Of a stretch of DNA of 51,913 nt, positions 13,725 to 23,429 are shown one piece after another. Origin of the DNA: Pseudomonas sp. GM18 (GTDB lineage: Bacteria; Pseudomonadota; Gammaproteobacteria; Pseudomonadales; Pseudomonadaceae). The translations under genes were made by a program, and so were the position numbers. Where the stretch lies: contig NZ_AKJT01000006.1 in assembly GCF_000282195.1 (NCBI RefSeq), forward strand, positions 1 through 51,913, in the 5' to 3' direction. Every line of letters starts with the position of its first letter. The stretch's first letter is position 1. Under the pieces are notes generated by a model. The model worked only from the letters and a program-made list of their open reading frames with translations. It did no database searches and was not told where the DNA came from.

Positions 13725-15299
13725 CTACCCCGGATGCGCCGCCGCCAACAGCTCTTTGGTGTAAGGGTGCTGCGGTGAGTCGAACACGTCGTGGCTGGCG
13801 CCGCTTTCCACCACTTTGCCGTCCTTGATCACGATCATGTCGTGGGCCAGGGCGCGCACCACCGCCAGGTCGTGGCTGATGAACAGGTAGGTCAGGCCAT
13901 GTTTCTCCTGAAGCTGGCGGAGCAGGGCGACCACTTGTTTTTGCACTGTGCGATCGAGGGCCGAGGTCGGCTCGTCGAGCAGGATCAGCTCCGGCTTCAG
14001 CACCAGCGCGCGGGCAATGGCGATGCGCTGGCGTTGCCCGCCGGAAAACTCGTGCGGGTAGCGATGACGGCTTTGCGGATCGAGGCCGACTTCTTCCAGC
14101 ACCCGGATCACCTGGGCTTCGCATTCGTCAGGGGTGGACTGGCTATGGACCTCAAGGCCTTCACTGATGATCTGCGCCACCGACATCCGTGGGCTGAGGC
14201 TGCCGAAGGGGTCCTGAAACACCACCTGCATTTTCTTGCGCCACGGTCGCAGCTGCTTTTGCGTCAGGCTATCCAGCGGCTCACCCTGAAAGCGAATGCT
14301 GCCTTCGGAATCGAGCAAGCGCAGGATCGCCTGGCCGAGGGTGGACTTGCCCGACCCGGATTCACCGACAATACCCAGGGTCTTGCCGCGCTGAACGTTC
14401 AGGCTGATGCCATCGACTGCGCGCAGGTAAGTTTTGCGCTGGAACAGGCCGCCACCAATGGCGAACTGTACGTGCAAATTATCCACTTCCAGCACGTTTT
14501 CACGCTCGTCCCGGGGCAGCGCTTCACCCTCCGGCTCGGCGTTCAGCAGCACGCAGCTGTAAGGATGTTTCGGCTCGGTGAACAGCGTTTCGCAGGGCGC
14601 CTGCTCGACGATTTCCCCGGCGCGCATCACGCACACCCGCTGGGCGATGCTGCGCACCAGATTGAGGTCGTGGCTGATCAGCAGCAGCGACATGCCGAGC
14701 CGCTGTTGCAGGGATTTGAGCAGCAACAGGATTTTGCGCTGCACCGTCACATCCAGCGCGGTGGTCGGCTCGTCGGCGATCAGCAATTCCGGCTCGCAGG
14801 CCAAGGCCATGGCGATCATTACCCGTTGTCGCTGGCCGCCGGACAGTTGATGAGGGTAGGCCTTGAGCCGCTCTTCGGGCTTCTGGATGCCCACCAGTTG
14901 CAGCAATTCGAGAATCCGCGCTTGCGCCGCCTTGCCACCCAGCCCTCTATGCAGCAGCAGGGTTTCGCCGATCTGCTTTTCGATGCTGTGCAGCGGGTTG
15001 AGGGAGGTCATCGGCTCCTGGAAGATCATCGCGATCCGGTTGCCGCGCAGCTCACGCAAGGCAGTAGTGTCGGCGCCGATCAATTCCTGGCCGCGATAGC
15101 GAATGCTGCCGGTGGTTTCAGTGCCGCTTTCGGGCAGCAGTTGCAGGATCGAGTGGGCGGTCACCGACTTGCCGGATCCGGATTCGCCGACCAGCGCCAG
15201 GCATTCGCCGGGGCGGATGTCCAGGCACAGGTTGCGCACCACGGTCTGGCCACTGAAGGCCACGTTGAGGTCACGGATTTCGATCAGGTTGTCAGTCAT
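13725..15299 (-). CDS. yejF: Peptide ABC transporter ATPase with two fused nucleotide-binding domains
   Basis: 524 residues with two complete ABC domains. The first has Walker A GESGSGKS and signature LSGGQRQR ([19 protein letters not shown]). The second has GESGSGKST and FSGGQRQR ([19 protein letters not shown]). This fused form is typical of YejF and other oligopeptide/microcin C importers. The ATG at 15299 is chosen; an in-frame TTG at 15317 would overlap yejE. It is the last gene of the yejABEF operon and gives the energy for peptide uptake at the inner membrane. Confidence 0.93.
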   Translation of the reverse strand: MTDNLIEIRDLNVAFSGQTVVRNLCLDIRPGECLALVGESGSGKSVTAHSILQLLPESGTETTGSIRYRGQELIGADTTALRELRGNRIAMIFQEPMTSLNPLHSIEKQIGETLLLHRGLGGKAAQARILELLQLVGIQKPEERLKAYPHQLSGGQRQRVMIAMALACEPELLIADEPTTALDVTVQRKILLLLKSLQQRLGMSLLLISHDLNLVRSIAQRVCVMRAGEIVEQAPCETLFTEPKHPYSCVLLNAEPEGEALPRDERENVLEVDNLHVQFAIGGGLFQRKTYLRAVDGISLNVQRGKTLGIVGESGSGKSTLGQAILRLLDSEGSIRFQGEPLDSLTQKQLRPWRKKMQVVFQDPFGSLSPRMSVAQIISEGLEVHSQSTPDECEAQVIRVLEEVGLDPQSRHRYPHEFSGGQRQRIAIARALVLKPELILLDEPTSALDRTVQKQVVALLRQLQEKHGLTYLFISHDLAVVRALAHDMIVIKDGKVVESGASHDVFDSPQHPYTKELLAAAHPG

Positions 15300-15313
15300 A
15301 TCAACAGTCCGCG

Positions 15314-16336
15314 TCAAGATCGTGGATCAAAGGCATCACGCAACGCCTCGCCAATGAACACCAGCAAAGAAAGAATCAGCGCCAGGGTGAAAAACGCCGT
15401 CAGCCCCAGCCAGGGTGCTTGCAGGTTCTGCTTGCCTTGGCCGATCAACTCGCCCAGGGACGCGCTGCCGGCCGGCATGCCGAAACCGAGAAAGTCCAGC
15501 GCCGTGAGGGTGGAAATCGCCCCGGTCAGGATGAACGGCAGATAACTCAGGGTGGCGTTCATTGCGTTGGGCAGAATGTGTCGCACGATCACCTTGCGGT
15601 CGGTCAGGCCCAGCGCACGAGCGGCTTTGACGTATTCCAGGTTACGCCCGCGCAGGAACTCGGCGCGCACCACGTCCACCAGGGCCAGCCAGGAAAACAG
15701 TGCCATGATCCCCAGCAGCCACCAGAAATTCGGCTCGACGAAGCCCGACAGGATGATCAGCAGGTACAGCACCGGCAGCCCCGACCAGACTTCCTGCAAA
15801 CGCTGACCGATCAGGTCGACCCAGCCGCCGTAATAGCCTTGCAGCGCGCCGGCGGCGATGCCGATCAGCGCGCTGACGAAGGTCAGCATCAGCGCAAACA
15901 GAATCGACACCCGCGCACCGAAAATCACTCGGGCCAACACATCGCGCGCCTGATCGTCCGTACCCAGCCAATTGACACTTGTGGGAGGGCTCGGCGCCGG
16001 TTTGTTGAGATCATAGTTGGGGGTGTCGTCGCTGAACGGGATCGGCGGAAACAGCAACCAGCCGCCATCCTTCTTGATCAGCTTCTGCACGTAATCGCTG
16101 CGGTAGTCGGCTTGAAATGGCAACTGGCCGCCGAACTCCTGTTCGGTGTGGCGTTTGAGTGCCGGGAAGTACAGCGAGCCCTGATAACTGACCACCAGCG
16201 GTTTGTCGTTGGCGATCAACTCGCCACCGAGGGTCAGCAGGAACAAGCCGACAAACAACCACAGCGACCACCAACCCCGGCGGTTTTTCTTGAAGCGTTC
16301 GAAACGGCGACGGCCCAGCGGCGAGAGCTTGAACAT
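15314..16336 (-). CDS. yejE: Peptide ABC transporter permease YejE
   Basis: 340 residues: an N-terminal cytoplasmic lead rich in Arg/Lys, one membrane helix (WWSLWLFVGLFLLTLGGELI), a long periplasmic insert (FPALKRHTEQEFGGQLPF) typical of YejE, then five more helices. The EAA-type ATPase-coupling loop is EYVKAARALGLTDRKVIVRHILPNA. Its ATG shares a base with the yejB stop (TGATG), so translation is coupled. Confidence 0.93.
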   Translation of the reverse strand: MFKLSPLGRRRFERFKKNRRGWWSLWLFVGLFLLTLGGELIANDKPLVVSYQGSLYFPALKRHTEQEFGGQLPFQADYRSDYVQKLIKKDGGWLLFPPIPFSDDTPNYDLNKPAPSPPTSVNWLGTDDQARDVLARVIFGARVSILFALMLTFVSALIGIAAGALQGYYGGWVDLIGQRLQEVWSGLPVLYLLIILSGFVEPNFWWLLGIMALFSWLALVDVVRAEFLRGRNLEYVKAARALGLTDRKVIVRHILPNAMNATLSYLPFILTGAISTLTALDFLGFGMPAGSASLGELIGQGKQNLQAPWLGLTAFFTLALILSLLVFIGEALRDAFDPRS

Positions 16337-17397
16337 CAGGCGTTCCTCGCGGCGAAGTCGATACGCGGGTCGACCAGGGTGTAGCAGAGGTCACCGACGA
16401 TTTTTATCAGCAAGCCGAACAAGGTGAAGATAAACAGCGAACCGAATACCACTGGATAGTCCCGAGAAACCGCGGCTTCGTAACTCATGCGACCCAGGCC
16501 ATCGAGGGAAAAAATCACTTCGATCAGCAGCGATCCGGCAAAAAATACGCTGATAAGGGCCTGCGGAATCCCCGACACCACCAGCAGCATCGCGTTGCGA
16601 AACACATGGCCATAAAGCACCCGGCGTTCGCTCAGGCCCTTGGCTCGGGCGGTGACCACGTACTGGCGGGTGATTTCATTGAGGAAAGAGTTTTTGGTGA
16701 GGATGGTCAGGGTCGCAAAACCGCCGACCACCAGTGCCGTCACCGGCAGCACCAGGTGCCAGAAGTAATCGGCGATTTTACCCACCATCGACAGCGACTC
16801 GAAGTTGTCCGAGACCAGGCCGCGCACCGGAAACCAGTTCAACGAGGTGCCGCCGGCGAAGACCACGATCAGGAACATCGCGAACAGGAACGCCGGCATC
16901 GCGTAACCGATGATGATCGCGGTGCTGCTCCAGATGTCGAAATGGCTGCCGTGGTGCACGGCCTTGCGGATGCCCAGCGGAATCGACACCAGATAAGTGA
17001 TCAACGTCGCCCAGAGCCCGAGGGAAATGGTCACCGGCATTTTTTCCAGGATCAGGTCGGTGACCGTGGCGCCGCGGAAAAAGCTCTTGCCGAAGTCGAG
17101 GCGGGCGTAGCTCTTGAGCATCAGCCACAAGCGTTCCGGCGCCGGCTTGTCGAAGCCGTATTGCTTTTCGATCTCCTTGATCAGCTGCGGATCGAGCCCA
17201 CGGCTGGCCCGTGAGCTGCCGTGCATGGTCTCGCTGGAACCGCCGCCGACACTCGCGCCGCCGATGCCTTGCAGGCGTGCGATGGCCTGTTCTACCGGGC
17301 CGCCGGGCGCGGCCTGGACGATGGCGAAATTGACCAGAAGAATGATCACCAGTGTCGGGATGATCAGCAGCAAACGCCGCAGTACGTAAGCCCACAT
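16336..17397 (-). CDS. yejB: Peptide ABC transporter permease YejB
   Basis: 353 residues of the DppB/OppB permease family. It starts [20 protein letters not shown] (first helix), carries the YejB-type insert between helices 1 and 2, and has the coupling loop [25 protein letters not shown]. It pairs with YejE to form the channel. Start and stop overlap both neighbours by one base. Confidence 0.93.
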   Translation of the reverse strand: MWAYVLRRLLLIIPTLVIILLVNFAIVQAAPGGPVEQAIARLQGIGGASVGGGSSETMHGSSRASRGLDPQLIKEIEKQYGFDKPAPERLWLMLKSYARLDFGKSFFRGATVTDLILEKMPVTISLGLWATLITYLVSIPLGIRKAVHHGSHFDIWSSTAIIIGYAMPAFLFAMFLIVVFAGGTSLNWFPVRGLVSDNFESLSMVGKIADYFWHLVLPVTALVVGGFATLTILTKNSFLNEITRQYVVTARAKGLSERRVLYGHVFRNAMLLVVSGIPQALISVFFAGSLLIEVIFSLDGLGRMSYEAAVSRDYPVVFGSLFIFTLFGLLIKIVGDLCYTLVDPRIDFAARNA

Positions 17398-19265
17398 CAG
17401 CGAGGCCCTCCGGGTTTACCGCGCTTGATGAGTTCGGCGGTCATCTGTTCGTTGGTCAGGGGTGTGGAGCTGACTTCCCACCAACTCTCGATGGCTTCGT
17501 CATTGGCCGCCTGCACGGAAGGAATGCCGAAACGGTTCCACCACACGGTCGAACTGCCGGGCGGGTAATAGTTGGGAATCCAATAGAAGTTCCATTGCAG
17601 GACACGGTCCAGGGCATGGGCGTAGCGCAGCATGTCGGCCTGGGTGGTGGCGCGGACCAGGCCGTTGATCAACGTATCGACCGCCGGGTTCTTCAGCACC
17701 ATGTAGTTGTTGGAGCCCGGATCGCTGGCCGCCGCCGAGCCAAAGTAGTTGTACAGCTCGTTACCCGGCGAGTTGGTGACCGGGTAGCCGGTGACGATCA
17801 TGTCGTAGTCCCGGGACATCAGTCGGTTGACGTACTGGGAGGCGTCGATGCGACGAATGTCCAGGTCGATGCCGATTTGTTTCAGGGTGCGCTTATACGG
17901 CAGCAGCAATCGGTCCATGCCGTTCTGACTGATCAGGAAGGTGAAGCTCAGCGGTTGACCTTCGGCGTTGACCAGTTGATCGCCATCGGGTTTCCAGCCG
18001 GCCTGTTCGAGCAGGTCCAGGGCTTGCAGTTGTTTGTCGCGAATCACGCCGCTGCCATCGGTTTTCGGTGCTTCGAAGACCTGAGTGAAGACTTCGTCGG
18101 GGATCTGCCCGCGCAGCGGTTCGAGAATCGCCCGCTCACCCGCGTCGGGCAGTTGTCGGGCAGCGAGGTCGGTGTTGGAAAAGAAGCTCTGCTGGCGGAT
18201 GTACAGGTCGCGCATCATCTGCCGGTTGCTCCACTCGAAATCCCAGAGCATGGCCAGCGCCTGGCGCACGCGGCGGTCCTGGAATATCGGGTTTTGCAGG
18301 TTGAACACAAAGCCTTGGGACGGTTGTGGTGCCTGCGTTGCCAGGTGGGCTTTTTGCAGGCGACCGTCGCTCAGGGCCGGACTCTCGTAGCCGATGGAGT
18401 AGGCGGTGGCGGAGAATTCGCGGTTGTAGTCATAGGCGCCGCCACGCAGGACCTGACGGGCGACGTCGGTGTCGCCGAAGTACTCGATGCTGAAATGATC
18501 GAAGTTGTAGAGGCCGCGGCTGACCGGTAAATCCCTGGCCCACCAGTCGGCGTTACGCTCGAAGGTGATGCTGCGCCCGGAATCGACCTTGCTCACCCGG
18601 TACGGCCCGCTACCCAGTGGTGGCTCGTAACCGCCACCGTTGGCGAAGTCGCGAGTCTTCCACCAGTGCTCGGGAAACACCGGCAGGGTGGCGATGTCGA
18701 GGGGCAGGGTGCGGTTTTCGTTGCTCTTGAAGTCGAACCGAATGGTTAGCGTTGATTCCACTTCGACGCCTTTGACGTCGGCGAATTGCGTGCGATAGCG
18801 CAGGCTGCCCTGAGTCATCAGCAGATCGAAGGTGTAGCGCACGTCTTCGGCGGTGATCGGCATGCCATCGGCGAAACGGGCCTTCGGGTTCAGGTAGAAA
18901 CGCAGGGACAGTCCATCATCGGAACGCTCCATCTGCTGCGCCAGCAGGCCGTACACGGTGTAGGGTTCGTCCAGCGAACGCACGGCCAGGGGCGAGTAGA
19001 TCAAACCATCGACTTGTGTGACGCCAATCCCTTTGTCGATGTACGGCAGGACGTGGTCGAAATGACCGATCTCCAGCGCCGAGCGACGCATCGTGCCGCC
19101 CTTGGGCGCTTGCGGGTTGGTGTAGGCGAAATGACTGAAACCGGCGGGATATTTCGCCGGTTCACCGTACACGGTCAACGCCTGTTGCGGTGCAGCGTTC
19201 ACACCGGCGGCGCCCAACAACAGGGCCACGGCAGTGAACAGAAAAGTGGGGAAAGCCAGTCGCAT
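17397..19265 (-). CDS. yejA: Periplasmic peptide-binding protein of the Yej importer
   Basis: 622 residues, family 5 extracellular solute-binding protein. A signal peptide starts [20 protein letters not shown] and is probably cut after VNA. YejA-like features are the early segment [20 protein letters not shown] and the [19 protein letters not shown] motif. It delivers peptides (in E. coli also microcin C) to YejBE. An upstream start at 19352 would bury the signal peptide, so the ATG at 19265 is used. First gene of the operon. Confidence 0.92.
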   Translation of the reverse strand: MRLAFPTFLFTAVALLLGAAGVNAAPQQALTVYGEPAKYPAGFSHFAYTNPQAPKGGTMRRSALEIGHFDHVLPYIDKGIGVTQVDGLIYSPLAVRSLDEPYTVYGLLAQQMERSDDGLSLRFYLNPKARFADGMPITAEDVRYTFDLLMTQGSLRYRTQFADVKGVEVESTLTIRFDFKSNENRTLPLDIATLPVFPEHWWKTRDFANGGGYEPPLGSGPYRVSKVDSGRSITFERNADWWARDLPVSRGLYNFDHFSIEYFGDTDVARQVLRGGAYDYNREFSATAYSIGYESPALSDGRLQKAHLATQAPQPSQGFVFNLQNPIFQDRRVRQALAMLWDFEWSNRQMMRDLYIRQQSFFSNTDLAARQLPDAGERAILEPLRGQIPDEVFTQVFEAPKTDGSGVIRDKQLQALDLLEQAGWKPDGDQLVNAEGQPLSFTFLISQNGMDRLLLPYKRTLKQIGIDLDIRRIDASQYVNRLMSRDYDMIVTGYPVTNSPGNELYNYFGSAAASDPGSNNYMVLKNPAVDTLINGLVRATTQADMLRYAHALDRVLQWNFYWIPNYYPPGSSTVWWNRFGIPSVQAANDEAIESWWEVSSTPLTNEQMTAELIKRGKPGGPR

Positions 19266-19349
19266 TGTCAGCCTTAGAGCCGGGTGATCGATAAGCACAA
19301 TTTGTACGCTAGCGGCGCGTCCCTCGCCAGCCGTATCACGTAACGAAAA

Positions 19350-19381
19350 CACAACGGCCCACCAAAAGGCGGGCCGTTGTG
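19350..19381 (-). terminator. Intrinsic terminator after the second ppiC gene
   Basis: The arms CACAACGGCCC and GGGCCGTTGTG pair perfectly around a short loop. On the minus strand the stem is followed by TTTTCG, a modest U-run, which fits termination of the ppiC transcript before yejA. An A-run on the other side makes weak bidirectional use possible. Confidence 0.75.
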
Positions 19382-19400
19382 CAGAAAACTCAAGGGTTGA

Positions 19401-19682
19401 TCAGTCCTGACGGCTGGTCACTTCCAGCAGGTGGTAACCGAACTGGGTCTTGACCGGGCCTTGCACCACGTTGATCGGCGCGCTGAAAACCACGGTGTCG
19501 AATTCCTTGACCATCTGGCCTGGACCGAACGAACCCAGGTCACCGCCCTGGCGGCTCGATGGGCAGCTGGAGTTGGCTTTGGCGACTTCGGCGAAATCGG
19601 CGCCGGCTTCGATCTGGGCCTTGAGTTCGTTGCACTTGGCTTCGCTGGAAACCAGGATGTGGCGGGCAGTGGCTTTGGCCAT
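19401..19682 (-). CDS. ppiC: PpiC-type parvulin peptidyl-prolyl isomerase (second copy)
   Basis: 93 residues, the length of E. coli PpiC. Segments: MAKATARHILV at the start, NSSCPSSRQGGDLG, FGPGQMV and the closing GPVKTQFGYHLLEV. Cytoplasmic prolyl isomerase. The ATG at 19682 has a clear GGAG ribosome site nine bases upstream; a longer in-frame start at 19697 is less likely. It is a single-gene unit with its own terminator. This copy is closer to E. coli PpiC than the one at 3532-3807. Confidence 0.93.
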   Translation of the reverse strand: MAKATARHILVSSEAKCNELKAQIEAGADFAEVAKANSSCPSSRQGGDLGSFGPGQMVKEFDTVVFSAPINVVQGPVKTQFGYHLLEVTSRQD

Positions 19683-19780
19683 GGGGAAATACTCCATTCA
19701 ATGTTCAGTAAAGTGCGGAGCCTACCGGATTCAGTGGGCTATTTCTCTCTCAAAGTGTCGTCCGGCTTTTATGGCATGGC

Positions 19781-20668
19781 TTAAAGGCCGGCATTTCTCA
19801 AGCGTTCAGCATGCTGTACATACAGGTCGATCGGGTCGATGCCCTTGCGGACCTGACCGGTGGTCTGGCTGAGGCTGTCCAGATGATCCAGCGGATAGTC
19901 GGAGCGGATCACTTTACCCAGATGGGAGCTGAACCGGCCGACCATGCCGTCATTCTGCTCGGCTTCGGTGGTGAAGTAGTGGGAGAACGCCCGCAGGAAC
20001 CCGTGCAGCGGGTTGAGCGCATAGAGCCCCTCGTCGAGGATGTTTCCCTGCAGGATGCCGCTCCAGGAATAGTAGCGCACGCCGTTCACCTGTTCGCGAC
20101 CCTTGCCGCCCCAGGTTTTCGGCAACCCTTGAGGGTACTTGTCGTTGAATGCGCCGACGCCTTCGGTGGTCAGCGCGTTGAGCGCGGCGATGGCATTCTG
20201 CGGCAGGTGCCGGTTGCCACTGAGCAACGACAGGAAGTCGGCGAACAGCGTGGCCACCGCCCCGGCGACCTGTTCCGGCAGGCGCCCGGGCGTCAATGCC
20301 TTGCGCAGGAAGTCGGCCAGTTCCGAGCCGTGGTTCGGCCCGCTGACCGATGTCACCGAAGCGACCACCTCTGGCGCCAGCGCCCCTGCATATCGTGCAG
20401 CCAGTGCGCCCTGGCTGTGACCGATCAGGTTGACTTTGCTTGCGCCGGTTCCTTGCAGAACCCGGTCGATCTGCACCAGCAGCTGTTCGCCACGGGTTTC
20501 ATTGCTGTGGGTAGCCGACAGGTGCGGGATGAAAACCCTCGCGCCGGCGCTTCTGAGGGCCTGTTTGACGTCATGGAACAGTTCCAGTTTGCCGATGCGA
20601 TCGAAGCCGAAGAGCCCGTGGACCAGCAGGATCGGATAGTCAGTGGTTGCGTTCCGTAGCATGTGCAT
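19781..20668 (-). CDS. Family I.1 triacylglycerol lipase, P. fragi type
   Basis: 295 residues of alpha/beta hydrolase. The oxyanion region is VHGLFGFDRIG, the nucleophile Ser85 lies in GHSQG, and the other triad members by family alignment are Asp240 (NDGMVGR) and His262 (LDHLD). There is no signal peptide and no cysteine, unlike secreted P. aeruginosa LipA, and no foldase gene follows. The sequence recalls the P. fragi lipase, which also lacks these. It may act inside the cell or leave by an unknown route. Confidence 0.9.
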   Translation of the reverse strand: MHMLRNATTDYPILLVHGLFGFDRIGKLELFHDVKQALRSAGARVFIPHLSATHSNETRGEQLLVQIDRVLQGTGASKVNLIGHSQGALAARYAGALAPEVVASVTSVSGPNHGSELADFLRKALTPGRLPEQVAGAVATLFADFLSLLSGNRHLPQNAIAALNALTTEGVGAFNDKYPQGLPKTWGGKGREQVNGVRYYSWSGILQGNILDEGLYALNPLHGFLRAFSHYFTTEAEQNDGMVGRFSSHLGKVIRSDYPLDHLDSLSQTTGQVRKGIDPIDLYVQHAERLRNAGL

Positions 20669-20860
20669 TTCCTTTTTCGTAGTAGGTCAAGTGTGTGCTC
20701 AAGGGCGCACTCTAAAGCACGCCAGCCACTCGGCGATGTATGAAAAAGCCGCTGTAACCTGATGAAAACGGAATAGAAATGGTACGAAAACTCGAATGAG
20801 CGTGAGGTCTTGGTCGGAATATCCGGACATCTTTTTAACGATGGCCGAGATCTTTCTCTC

Positions 20861-20888
20861 AATGACCTACCTCTGGTAGGTCATTTTT
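20861..20888 (+). terminator. Palindrome with a T-run, terminator-like
   Basis: AATGACCTACC and GGTAGGTCATT pair perfectly around a three-base loop, followed on the plus strand by a T-run. No plus-strand gene ends here. It lies between the minus-strand DAHP synthase and lipase genes, and on that strand it has no U-run. It may be a weak end for the DAHP synthase transcript or an operator. The rest of 20669-20938 shows nothing recognisable. Confidence 0.4.
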
Positions 20889-20938
20889 CCGTGTAAACCG
20901 ACGCGATCGCCCTGAGTCGCGGATCTCGGCGCCACAGC

Positions 20939-22027
20939 TTAATTTGGCTGTTGAGTGCTTCGTTGTGCACGAAGTCGCTCGGCTCCCTGCAACAACAATT
21001 GTTCCGTCCCGGCCCAGCCAAGGCAGCCGTCCGTTACCGACACCCCGTAACGCAACGACGGGCTCAACGGTTGGCAGCCTTCGAACAGATGGCTCTCAAT
21101 CATCATGCCGACCAGCGAGCGATCACCGTGCAGGCGCTGTTCAAGCACGTCGTTGAACACGGCGGGCTGACGCAGCGGATCTTTACCGCTGTTGGCGTGG
21201 CTGCAGTCGACCATGATCCGGGCCGGGATCTTGAGTCTGGTCAAGTCGCTGTGCACCTTGGCGATGCTGTCGCGGTCGTAGTTCGGCCCGCGATGGCCAC
21301 CGCGCAATACCAGGTGAGTGTCGGGGTTGCCCGGTGTCTGGATAATCGCAGGATGGCCCTGGCTGTCGACACCGAAATGACGATGCGGATGAGCGGCCGA
21401 GCGCATGGCGTCGCTGGCGACAGCCACACCGCCATCGGTGCCGTTCTTGAACCCTACCGGCATGCTCAGGCCGCTGGCCATTTCCCGATGGATCTGCGAT
21501 TCGGTGGTACGGGCGCCGATCGCGACCCAGCTAAGCAGGTCGTCGAAGTAACCGGCGGCCATCGGTTGCAGCAGCTCGGTGGCAACGGGCAGGCCCAGTT
21601 GGAGCATTTCGCGCATCAATTCGCGGGACAGGGTCAAACCGCCCGCCATGTCATCGCTGCCATCCAGATGCGGGTCGTAGGCCAGGCCTTTCCAGCCGAC
21701 CGTGGTGCGGGGTTTTTCGACGTAGGCGCGCATCACCAACAGCATCTCATCACTGACTTGTGCAGATAGACGGGCCAGGTTGGCGGCGTATTCGAGGGCT
21801 GAACGTGGATCGTGAATCGAGCAGGGGCCGACGATCACCAGCAGACGGGAGTCTTCACCGTTGAGGATCGCGCGGACGGCCTGGCGGTGGGCGGCGACTT
21901 GTTGGGTCAGGGCATTGCTGAGTGGCAGTTGCTGTTTGAGTTGCAATGAGCTGGGCAGACGCAAGGTCAGCGCTTCATTGGCAGGGCTCAAGGTGGACAG
22001 CGGCAGAGCAGAGACGGACGAGTTCAT
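20939..22027 (-). CDS. 3-deoxy-7-phosphoheptulonate synthase (class I DAHP synthase)
   Basis: 362 residues of the AroF/AroG/AroH type. Motifs: VIVGPCSIHDP, MRAYVEKPRTTVGWKG, the PEP-binding ATELLQP and GARTTESQIHR, KNGTDG, and the metal-binding MVDCSHANSGK. It makes DAHP from PEP and erythrose 4-phosphate, the first step of aromatic biosynthesis. The ATG at 22027 has a good AGGAAG ribosome site; a longer start at 22093 overlaps the upstream leader ORF. The preceding 460 bases hold two aromatic-rich leader peptides and a terminator, so the gene is probably attenuated by aromatic amino acid supply. The feedback-sensitive isozyme type cannot be assigned safely. Confidence 0.92.
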   Translation of the reverse strand: MNSSVSALPLSTLSPANEALTLRLPSSLQLKQQLPLSNALTQQVAAHRQAVRAILNGEDSRLLVIVGPCSIHDPRSALEYAANLARLSAQVSDEMLLVMRAYVEKPRTTVGWKGLAYDPHLDGSDDMAGGLTLSRELMREMLQLGLPVATELLQPMAAGYFDDLLSWVAIGARTTESQIHREMASGLSMPVGFKNGTDGGVAVASDAMRSAAHPHRHFGVDSQGHPAIIQTPGNPDTHLVLRGGHRGPNYDRDSIAKVHSDLTRLKIPARIMVDCSHANSGKDPLRQPAVFNDVLEQRLHGDRSLVGMMIESHLFEGCQPLSPSLRYGVSVTDGCLGWAGTEQLLLQGAERLRAQRSTQQPN

Positions 22028-22074
22028 ATTCGGGCTTCCTGGGCTGGCGGCGGGTTCGTCCCGCGCGCTCGGCC

Positions 22075-22227
22075 CTACTGGGGTGTTCGACAATTGGCCG
22101 GATTGGCTACGTGTGTGTGCTTGCCACCTGTGGGTGACCGATCGGAGGCGGCAGGCTGTCCCGAGCGGAAGCTGGTAAATCGCCAGGCGGTAAAAGTGTC
22201 GTAACGGTAATAAGTGGCGTAATTCAT
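22075..22227 (-). CDS. Aromatic-rich leader ORF 2 upstream of DAHP synthase
   Basis: 50-codon ORF that begins MNYATYYRYDTFTAWRF: four Tyr, two Phe and one Trp among the first 17 residues. A near-perfect ribosome site (AGGAG, eight bases before the ATG) shows it is probably translated. It lies between the intrinsic terminator at 22274-22315 and the DAHP synthase start, ending 47 bases before it. Its role may be a second control step acting on the synthase's translation. No similarity to an enzyme was recognised. Confidence 0.6.
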   Translation of the reverse strand: MNYATYYRYDTFTAWRFTSFRSGQPAASDRSPTGGKHTHVANPANCRTPQ

Positions 22228-22273
22228 GTTCAAAACTCCTGGATGTCTGGTGTGACGCTAAAAATGTTCAGGG

Positions 22274-22315
22274 CTGAAAAAACAAAACCCCCGGTCGGGA
22301 GGCCGACCGGGGGTT
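22274..22315 (-). terminator. Intrinsic terminator in the DAHP synthase leader (attenuator)
   Basis: A 13-base perfect stem, AACCCCCGGTCGG with CCGACCGGGGGTT, has a four-base loop and is followed on the minus strand by TTTTGTTTTTTC. This is a textbook strong terminator. It lies 48 bases after the stop of leader peptide 1 and before leader 2 and the synthase gene, so it would stop transcription unless an alternative RNA fold prevents it. Confidence 0.88.
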
Positions 22316-22357
22316 GAGAATTCTCTGGTGGCGACCCGTTTAAAGTGGGCGCCGTGT

Positions 22358-22392
22358 GGGTATCAGGCGCGCCAGTGGCTAAACCAATACCC
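22358..22392 (-). promoter_or_regulatory. Putative pause hairpin of the leader RNA
   Basis: In the leader transcript GGGTAT (the Gly34-Tyr35 codons, 22387-22392) can pair with ATACCC (22358-22363), which starts at the last base of the stop codon. A ribosome stalled on the Phe/Tyr/Trp codons would break this stem. The antiterminator partner for the terminator's first arm was not resolved by eye. Confidence 0.45.
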
Positions 22393-22491
22393 AAAATAAA
22401 AGCTGACCGAAGCACAAACGTCATTCACCCGGGCAGTCGCAACCGAGCGCGGGGCGCTGGTGGTACGAAGCTGTGAGAGGGCGTTGAACAT
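22363..22491 (-). CDS. Aromatic leader peptide 1 upstream of DAHP synthase
   Basis: 42-codon ORF starting MFNALSQLRTT and ending with SFYFGYWFSHWRA, so seven of its last 13 residues are Phe, Tyr or Trp. A GGAG ribosome site lies eight bases upstream. The aromatic codons sit just before the stop and are followed after 48 bases by a strong intrinsic terminator, the layout of a ribosome-mediated attenuator. The peptide itself probably has no other function. A weak TTGAAT / TAGTAA promoter pair lies at 22540-22545 and 22519-22524, with short (15-base) spacing. Confidence 0.75.
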   Translation of the reverse strand: MFNALSQLRTTSAPRSVATARVNDVCASVSFYFGYWFSHWRA

Positions 22492-22670
22492 GGTCTGTCT
22501 CCGATGAGTGAGCCGAGCTTACTAGAGGCCGGTACGCGGATTCAATCAGAAAATGCTATCGAGCATCACGGGGCGTATCTATCGGTTGAGTACGTCGGGG
22601 GTTGTGACACACTTTGCGCAACGGGCGGCGTTTAACCGGCGCCCAACCATCAAAGTCACAAGGACGAACC

Positions 22671-23429
22671 ATGACGACACTGACCATCGCCGCTGCTCAA
22701 TCGATCTCCGTCGCCGGTGATCTTGCCGCCAATATTGCCCGGCATCTGCGCTTCATGCAGGTTGCCGCGGAGCAGGGCGTGCAATTGCTGGTGTTTCCGG
22801 AACTGTCGCTGACCGGCTACGAGCGTGGTCTGGCAGCGGCGCTGGCCATCGCGCCAGACGCCAGAGTGCTGCAACCACTGCGCGATTTCGCGCGGGAAGT
22901 CGGTGTGACCAGTGTCGTCGGGGTACCGATTCGTCTGTCGGACGATTCGCCGGTGTTGATCGGTGCCCTGGTATTGGGAGCCGATGGGTCGCTCGGGGTT
23001 TACAGCAAGCAGCACCTGCACCCAGGGGAGGAGGTGGCGTTTGCCCCGGGAACAGGCGGTTCGACATTGAAGATCGGTACCGACACTGTCGCGCTGGCGG
23101 TGTGCGCCGATTTTTCTCACGCCAGTCACGCAGCCGCGGCGGCACGGCAGGGCGCTGATCTTTATGCCGCGGGCGTACTGATCACAGAAAACGGCTACGC
23201 TCCAGATACCGCACTGTTGCAAGGTTATGCCCACACCCACTCGATGGCGGTGCTGATGGCCAACCATGGTGGCGCAACGGGGGGCTGGGAGTCGGCAGGG
23301 CGCAGTGCAATCTGGGCAGCGGACGGCTCGTTGATTGCGGCGGCACCGGGGACGGGGAACCTTATGGTCGTTGCTCGTCGCAATGCTGACGGCTGGAAGG
23401 AGCAAATCGTGGCTGTCGCGGAGGCTTGA
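22671..23429 (+). CDS. Carbon-nitrogen hydrolase (nitrilase superfamily)
   Basis: 252 residues with the full catalytic set: Glu44 in FPELSLTGYE, Lys113 in YSKQHLHPGE and nucleophile Cys145 in VCADFSHAS. Family members cleave amides or nitriles, for example omega-amidases or N-carbamoyl amidases; the substrate is not clear here. The ATG at 22671 has an AGGA ribosome site. Its TGA directly abuts the ATG of the following GNAT gene, so the two are coupled. The gene is divergent from the DAHP synthase leader. Confidence 0.88.
   Translation: MTTLTIAAAQSISVAGDLAANIARHLRFMQVAAEQGVQLLVFPELSLTGYERGLAAALAIAPDARVLQPLRDFAREVGVTSVVGVPIRLSDDSPVLIGALVLGADGSLGVYSKQHLHPGEEVAFAPGTGGSTLKIGTDTVALAVCADFSHASHAAAAARQGADLYAAGVLITENGYAPDTALLQGYAHTHSMAVLMANHGGATGGWESAGRSAIWAADGSLIAAAPGTGNLMVVARRNADGWKEQIVAVAEA

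Noticed and set aside
13791..15545. 584-codon plus-strand frame over yejF
   Set aside because: Antisense shadow of the two-domain ABC ATPase; composition is rich in Gln, His and Arg as expected for a mirror frame.
22230..22424. 64-codon minus-strand frame overlapping leader peptide 1
   Set aside because: It runs through the terminator stem, has no ribosome site, and is in a different frame from the aromatic codons.
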